64,000 nucleotides of DNA from Ureaplasma zalophigenitalium (GTDB taxonomy: Bacteria; Bacillota_I; Bacilli_A; Mycoplasmatales; Mycoplasmoidaceae). A program made the translations under genes and the position numbers. Below the pieces are notes generated by a model, which had not been told where the DNA came from, made no database searches, and worked only from the letters and a program-made list of their open reading frames with translations. The DNA lies in contig NZ_JAOXHJ010000004.1 of NCBI RefSeq assembly GCF_025780055.1, positions 1 to 64,000 of the forward strand. Reading direction: 5' to 3'. Positions 59,129 through 64,000 of this stretch are shown here, in pieces; the stretch's first letter is position 1; every line of letters begins with the position of its first letter.

Positions 59129-59674
59129 ATGAAACTAAATGTCACAATTGAAATTCCAAAACATTCAAATATTAAATATGAATACGACCGCGTAACTAAA
59201 GAAATCAACGTGGATCGTATCTTATATGGAGCTAATTCCTACCCCCAAAATTATGGGTTTATTCGCGAAGCATTAGACTATGATGGCGATGAATTAGACG
59301 CTTTAATTATAGCCGATCAAGCGTTTAATCCTGGAATTAATGTTCCAGTTCGCTTATTAGGAGCTATGAAAATGATTGATGGTGGAGAAACTGATACTAA
59401 ATTAATCACGGTCATTGATTGTGATCCACGTTATAACCACATCCAAACTTTAGATGATGTCCCTGCACATCTTTTAAAAGAAATTAAGGATTTCTTTGAA
59501 AACTACAAGAACTTACAAAATAAAACTGTCCTAATTAATGGTTTTGAAAACCAAGAATGAGCTATGAAAGAATATGAAGAATGTAAGGCATTAATGGACG
59601 AATATAAAGAGATGGATAAAACTGAATTTGTTAAATTAATGCGAGCAAAGCACCCTGAGAAATATACTAATTAA
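59129..59674 (+). CDS. ppa: inorganic pyrophosphatase
   Basis: A 181-residue soluble type I pyrophosphatase that drives biosynthetic reactions by removing PPi. EIPKHSNIKYEYD, YPQNYGFI and the metal-binding DYDGDELDALI are the family signature. GGETDTKLITV and the substrate-binding region follow; a TGA Trp lies in the C-terminal helix. AAAGAGG precedes the ATG. lspA begins one base after its stop. Confidence 0.96.
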
Positions 59675-59675
59675 A

Positions 59676-60524
59676 ATGCGTTTGTCAAATAATCCTTTTA
59701 TCAAAATTCACGAAAAACTTAAACAAATCACATTATTTAACAAATCACTGCAAAAAGTTCGTTCTACAAGTTTTCGTAAATATTTACAAAAACTTTTCCG
59801 TTTAGATACGATTGTTTATAAATTAATTAGCTTTGCTGCAATTAGTTTACTGGTTTTTTTATCGGGTTTTCTAGTGCGTCAACACTACTTAGATATAGTC
59901 TTACAACCCGATCAAAAGCTTGTGAATGGTCTTTTTCATTTCACTATTAATAATGGTTTAGGCCTAGGGCAATTATCCCAAAAAAGTCATCATTTAGTCT
60001 TTTTTGTTCAATCAATACCCATTGTGATTGGTTTAATTGCAATTCTTGCATTGGCTAATCCCGCCTATTATATTTGCTTGATGTTTATTGTTTTTTCAAC
60101 AATGGGCAACGTTATTGACCGAGCAATTGATGAGCCATTAGAACTATTACGATTATATCCTGAAATATTTAAAAACGCCGGAAATGGCGGGGGGAATGAT
60201 ATTAAATACGGTGTGGTTGACTATTGAATTTTTGCCAAATCTATTATTAACTTATTTGATGTATATATTGTTGTTTTTGTTTGCTTGTTAATTTTATATT
60301 TATTAAGTACAATGATTATTTCCTTTGTCAAATCCAAAAACGAATCCAAGGATTCAAAAATTAAAGAACACCGAGAAGATAATGATACAGATCAGTTAGC
60401 TAAGGATGAAGATTTGGAAATTACAACAGTCGATAAAAATCCTTTTGGATGAGAGACTGCGAATCAAGAAGATGATGACAAACATCCAGATCATAAGAAA
60501 GAGTCTAAAAAAGATGAAGAGTAA
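59676..60524 (+). CDS. lspA: lipoprotein signal peptidase LspA with extended tails
   Basis: A 282-residue membrane aspartic protease that cuts lipoprotein signal peptides. The core, about residues 45-220, has four membrane helices; catalytic Asp candidates are D148 in NVIDRA and D195 in INLFDVYIV. Typical LspA is 150-200 residues: here there is a basic N-terminal arm of about 45 residues and a very acidic C-terminal tail of about 65 (EHREDNDTDQLAKDEDLE). The stop overlaps rluD by 11 bases. Its substrates would include the many lipoproteins in this window. Confidence 0.93.
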
Positions 60525-61431
60525 TGAAATCGTTGTCAAAGATTTAATTACTCCCATTCGGGTCGATAAATTCCTAGCGTCGCAAACCGATTATTCACGT
60601 ACCCAAATTAAAGCTATGATTGAAGCTAATTTGGTTACTATTAATGACGAGCCAGTAAAAGCTAAAACAATCGTCGATAACCAAGATATCATTGCTTTTC
60701 AGGAACTAAGTATTTTAGTAAAAAACAAAACCAAAGCCGATTATATCTACCCTTTGGAAATTGTTTATGAGGACGAATATCTTTTAGCCATCAATAAACC
60801 AAGTGGGATGTTAGTCCATCCTTCTCAATTTAATGAACAAGATACTTTAATAAATGCTGTGCAATACTATTTACAGACTTCAAACTTTTATCTTGTCCAC
60901 CGAATTGATAAGCATACTTCAGGTTTAGTCTTATTCGCCAAAGATCAAGCTACATACACAAAAATGCAAACACTATTTATGAATCGAGCAGTAATCAAAA
61001 AATATTATGCGCTAGTAGCTAATAGGTTTGATGACCAACATTTGCATTTTCAAATTAATGAACCTATTGGTTATAGTTATGATGATAGCTTGCGTATGCA
61101 AACAGGTCATGCTAAAAATAAGAAAGATGCTGTTAGTGTTTTTAAAGTGGTTGAACAATACCGTAATTCCGCATTAATTGAAGTACAGATCATTACTGGT
61201 CGCAAACACCAAATTCGTGTCCATTGTCTATACATGAACCACCCAGTCCTAAATGATCCATTATATTCAAACCGCAAAAAAGTCAGCAGTTATGAACAAT
61301 ATTTACATGCCTACTTTTTAGAATTTACACACCCTATTAGAAATACTTTATTAAGTTTGCAAACTACTTTACCCCGGGAATTCAACACTAAAATTGACGA
61401 ACTAAAGGAACATTTATATGAAGAATGTTAG
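60514..61431 (+). CDS. rluD: 23S rRNA pseudouridine synthase, RluD family
   Basis: A 305-residue RNA-modifying enzyme. An N-terminal S4-like domain (RVDKFLASQTDYSRTQIKAM) is followed by the catalytic domain: INKPSGMLVHPS and the active-site Asp in VHRIDKHTSGLVLFAK, then TGRKHQIRVH. The ATG at 60514-60516 overlaps the end of lspA; a start at 60406 in another reading of the lspA tail is not needed. The lspA-rluD-tsaB order is as I recall in M. genitalium. Confidence 0.95.
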   Translation: MKSNEIVVKDLITPIRVDKFLASQTDYSRTQIKAMIEANLVTINDEPVKAKTIVDNQDIIAFQELSILVKNKTKADYIYPLEIVYEDEYLLAINKPSGMLVHPSQFNEQDTLINAVQYYLQTSNFYLVHRIDKHTSGLVLFAKDQATYTKMQTLFMNRAVIKKYYALVANRFDDQHLHFQINEPIGYSYDDSLRMQTGHAKNKKDAVSVFKVVEQYRNSALIEVQIITGRKHQIRVHCLYMNHPVLNDPLYSNRKKVSSYEQYLHAYFLEFTHPIRNTLLSLQTTLPREFNTKIDELKEHLYEEC

Positions 61432-61984
61432 TTTGTATTTAGATCTTTGCTCTTCGCAGTGTATCATTGGCCTGTATGTAGAGCAGAAATTAATAGATTA
61501 TGTAATTGTACCAACAAAAAATAACTTGACCGATCTAGTTAACCAATTAATATTTGATTTATTAACTAAACATCAATGATCAATCGCCAATGATGTTGGG
61601 GCGATTTACTTAAACAATGGACCTGGTAGTTTTACTGGTTTGCGTGTTAGCGGAATTATTAGTAAAACGTTAAACGCTTTATACAAGATTCCTTTATATA
61701 CAGCCGACCACTTAAAACTTTTAACATATAACCAAAAAGACACATTGGTTTTCTTAGATGCTAAGGGTGATAAATTATATGCTTATTACGATCAAACATA
61801 CCACATCATTTTAAAAAGTGAGCAAGCTAGTTTGATTCAACAACTAAGTCATTATTTAGTTGTTGAAATCAATGATCAAACTTTTGATTATGCCTATTTT
61901 TTAAAACACTTGCCATTTGCTTTGTTTGATTTACAAAGTGATTGAACTCAACTAACCTTAAACTACGTCAAGCAACCAGTATAA
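61418..61984 (+). CDS. tsaB: tRNA threonylcarbamoyladenosine protein TsaB
   Basis: A 188-residue ASKHA-fold partner of TsaD in making t6A37 in tRNAs that read ANN codons. LYLDLCSSQCIIGLY at the start and the hallmark GPGSFTGLRVSG near residue 68 are seen. The C-terminal half is short, as is usual in mycoplasmas. The ATG lies within the end of rluD (14-base overlap). A hairpin with T-run follows the stop. Two TGA Trp codons are used. Confidence 0.93.
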
Positions 61985-61985
61985 A

Positions 61986-62018
61986 CAAAAAAAGAACCAT
62001 TTATTTGGTTCTTTTTTA
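61986..62018. terminator. bidirectional terminator between tsaB and the ABC-2 permease
   Basis: The stem AAGAACCA/TGGTTCTT has a short AT loop with A-run and T-run on either side. The minus-strand stop codon at 62016-62018 lies in its T-run. Confidence 0.8.
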
Positions 62019-63509
62019 TCGCGCATTTCAACGGAATGATTTTGATGCAAAACCTAAAAGGATGAATGATCAAGCAAAAGGAAGAATAAAGTTTAAAATG
62101 TTTTCTGCTTTTGTGCCAATTTTAATAAATGCTGAATTTGAGATTGCATCAGGTGTATATTGAACATAAGCGTTTGTATACTTATGAATGAATTTGTTAG
62201 CTAAAATTCGTTCTAACCAGTTTTTATGCAATACAGCAAAATCACTCTGACTATTTATAGATTTAATTTCTTGGAAATATTGGTTGTTTCGACTTAATAC
62301 TTGCCCAACTTCCTGTGGGTTGTTTGATTTTGGCGTTTCTCACACAAACATTAATAAGAATCCTTGTGCTTCCTCGATTTCCTTCGGCGTGGCATCAGCG
62401 TTCATTAAAGTACGAATATTAGTTTTAATTGAAATATCTAAAATATTTTTAAATTGATCATTGGCCGTCTGCCCTGTACTTAGAGGATTAATAGTTTGAT
62501 AAACATTATTTACATCAAAGATGTTGTATTTATCATATTCCAAAGCATTGTGGTGATTTGCACTTAAGGGAGTCATATCACTAACAAATGCTTCTTGTTG
62601 AAATAAAGGGTTTTGTGGGTCCAAATGAGCTACTTTTAAATATTGTCCTAGCGAAGCTAATAATTTTGTGTATTCCCCATGGGTATATAAATTATTTTCA
62701 AACGGAACCCATTCATTGTTCACTAGGAAATTTTGTGTCGACTGAGTTACCCCTTGAAAAGCCATTGTGTTTTGAATAATGGGCGATTTAAATGGGGTGA
62801 GATAAGAAAGGTACCACATAGCTTCCACTTTGACAATTTGCGCTAGTGGTAATACTTGACCTGATAAAAACATTGTGAAAATCAATAAAGTTGAGCCGAT
62901 GCCTTGGATTGTTAAGATCGATTTAGAAATTGAAACAATGAATAAACCCACAGCTAAGGAAACTATTGTTAATGCAATAAAACTGTAAATATAACTGGCT
63001 CAATGAATCCGCGAAAATAAATCCTTTAAAGATGGTGAGCGAACAATAATTTTTTGTAAATCTTCACCCACTCCTAGATTAAAAGAATAAATTTCTTTAC
63101 CAACTTGAAAATAACGTGAGCCAAATATTACGAGAGAGATTAAAGCGGTTCATAAACCAGAAAAAATCATGATCAAAAAATAATATGAAGCTGTGAACAA
63201 CAAGAAGTTAATGGGTTTGATATTAGTTGCACCGATTCGTTTTAATAATGTTGATTTTTTAAACTCAAATAATGCTGTGGGTAGGGAAATACACGCAATA
63301 GCTAAAGGGCCGATCGAAAACGTGGCACCAAGAATCATTTCATAATTAAAAATCGTCCCTAAAATGAGAGTAAAAATCACAGGATAACCAAATGCGAAAA
63401 ACGGACCAACAAAAGCTTTTCAAAAATGTTTATTAATAATCTGAATAATTCCAGCAAAAGTGCTGTTAAACTCTTTCTTTTTTGGTTTTTTATCAAATGT
63501 TAATAGCAT
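62016..63509 (-). CDS. ABC-2 type transporter permease
   Basis: A 497-residue membrane protein. Hydrophobic helices are clear near residues 30-70 (FFAFGYPVIFTLILGTIF, MILGATFSIGPLAIAC), then the cytoplasmic signature FEFKKSTLLKRIGATNI, then helices to about residue 240 (ALTIVSLAVGLFIVSIS, STLLIFTMFLSG). An outer domain of about 200 residues follows, and a last helix (ILPFAWSFILLGF) near the end. This matches ABC-2 exporters with an outer loop before the final helix. GAGG precedes the ATG. The ATPase gene ends 10 bases upstream, so the two form one exporter. The substrate is unknown. Confidence 0.88.
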
Positions 63510-63519
63510 ACTTTTACCT

Positions 63520-64000
63520 CTAAATATATTCGTCTAAACATTTTTCAAGACTTCCATATAACTCAATTGTCTCTTGTTTAGTGCGGTCATAAACGACTTT
63601 GCCTTTGCTCATAATAATAATCCGGTCAACTAGTAATTCAATTTCTCGGATATCATGGGAAATAATTAAAATTGTCGAGTTAATTTCTTTCGCATAATCT
63701 TTTATAAAATGAATTAGCCGGGTTTTAATTTTTAAATCCAACCCAGTACTTAATTCATCTAAAATAATCATTTCAGGTTTATTAATAATGGCTAAAAGAG
63801 CGTTCAAGCGTTGGTGTTGCCCACCCGATAAAGATGCGGCTTTGTTTGAGTAAAATTCGTCAATCCCAAAAACTTTAATTAAATATTCTAGTTCCTTGCC
63901 TGTTGTTTTTGATCCATAAATACGATTCATAGTATCTACAACATCTTGCACAGTTAATCCTTGTGGATATGAAGAGTCTTGAAATTGAATACCGATTTTG
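63520..64000 (-). CDS. ABC transporter ATPase, 5' end beyond the window
   Basis: The last 159 codons of an ATP-binding subunit. Visible are the Q-loop (GIQFQDSSYPQGL), the signature AASLSGGQHQR, Walker B EMIILDELSTGLD with the catalytic Glu, and the switch His in LIISHDIREIE. Walker A lies to the right of base 64000. The D-loop reads ELSTGLD where EPTSGLD is usual. It pairs with the permease that starts 10 bases after its stop. Confidence 0.92.
   Translation of the reverse strand, partial: KIGIQFQDSSYPQGLTVQDVVDTMNRIYGSKTTGKELEYLIKVFGIDEFYSNKAASLSGGQHQRLNALLAIINKPEMIILDELSTGLDLKIKTRLIHFIKDYAKEINSTILIISHDIREIELLVDRIIIMSKGKVVYDRTKQETIELYGSLEKCLDEYI

Noticed and set aside
60406-60513. N-terminal extension of RluD from 60406
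   Set aside because: It would be an out-of-frame reading of the acidic LspA tail; the ATG at 60514 gives the normal RluD start.
1-64000. CRISPR arrays, insertion sequences, prophage, tRNA and rRNA genes
   Set aside because: No regularly spaced repeats, transposase or integrase motifs, phage genes or cloverleaf folds other than the tmRNA ends were seen.

Overview
The window is a piece of mycoplasma (Mollicutes) genome. It is AT-rich, and almost every long gene can only be read through if in-frame TGA is tryptophan: with the standard code the genes break at TGA every few hundred bases, yet the pieces stay in one frame, and conserved family tryptophans fall on TGA. Further signs are the many lipoprotein signal peptides, a stripped-down metabolism, and an Opp importer with very large surface proteins. 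Conserved neighbours (smc-ftsY, alaS-ruvX, lspA-rluD-tsaB) match my memory of the M. pneumoniae / M. genitalium lineage, so I favour a pneumoniae-group mycoplasma. The presence of SufB, SufC and SufD sets it apart from M. pneumoniae itself. I do not name a species.

Layout. 1-386 is the 3' end of a nuclease gene, probably a restriction enzyme, facing a bidirectional terminator. 750-20974 is one long minus-strand operon: a surface lipoprotein with a C-terminal His/Cys motif, a small membrane protein, OppB, OppC, OppD and OppF, a 2545-residue surface protein with an HEYGHH zinc-protease motif, a 1757-residue OppA-like lipoprotein and a last small membrane protein. The 5' leader of about 250 nt holds a possible 49-codon ORF and hairpins. 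A small plus-strand DUF2188-like gene follows (21455-21703).

21809-30537 (minus) is core machinery: tuf, fusA, rpsG, rpsL, then ylxM, ftsY (SRP targeting) and smc. 30651-43883 (minus) is a run of tightly coupled genes read from the right: sufC-sufD-sufS-sufU-sufB (Fe-S assembly), proS, an unknown 310-residue protein with an exact-spacing internal repeat, deoA, alaS, ruvX and a membrane protein. 44012-47973 (plus) carries a 1096-residue lipoprotein and rpe. A minus-strand lipoprotein, a gene-free AT-rich stretch of about 0.7 kb and the tmRNA gene follow. 50016-59001 (minus) is a second long operon: an S1-like protein, a 1718-residue FtsX-type permease, a TtcA-like thiolase, a nucleoside deoxyribosyltransferase, a lipoprotein and glycerol kinase. 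59129-61984 (plus) has ppa, lspA, rluD and tsaB. The right edge is an ABC-2 exporter permease with part of its ATPase.

How it fits together. The Opp operon looks like a complete system for feeding on extracellular peptides: a putative surface protease, an enlarged binding protein, and the membrane pore with its two ATPases, all in one transcription unit. LspA, encoded in the same window, would process the lipoproteins. DeoA and the deoxyribosyltransferase are nucleoside-salvage enzymes, and GlpK feeds glycerol to glycolysis and lipid synthesis. No insertion sequence, CRISPR array, tRNA or rRNA gene was seen.
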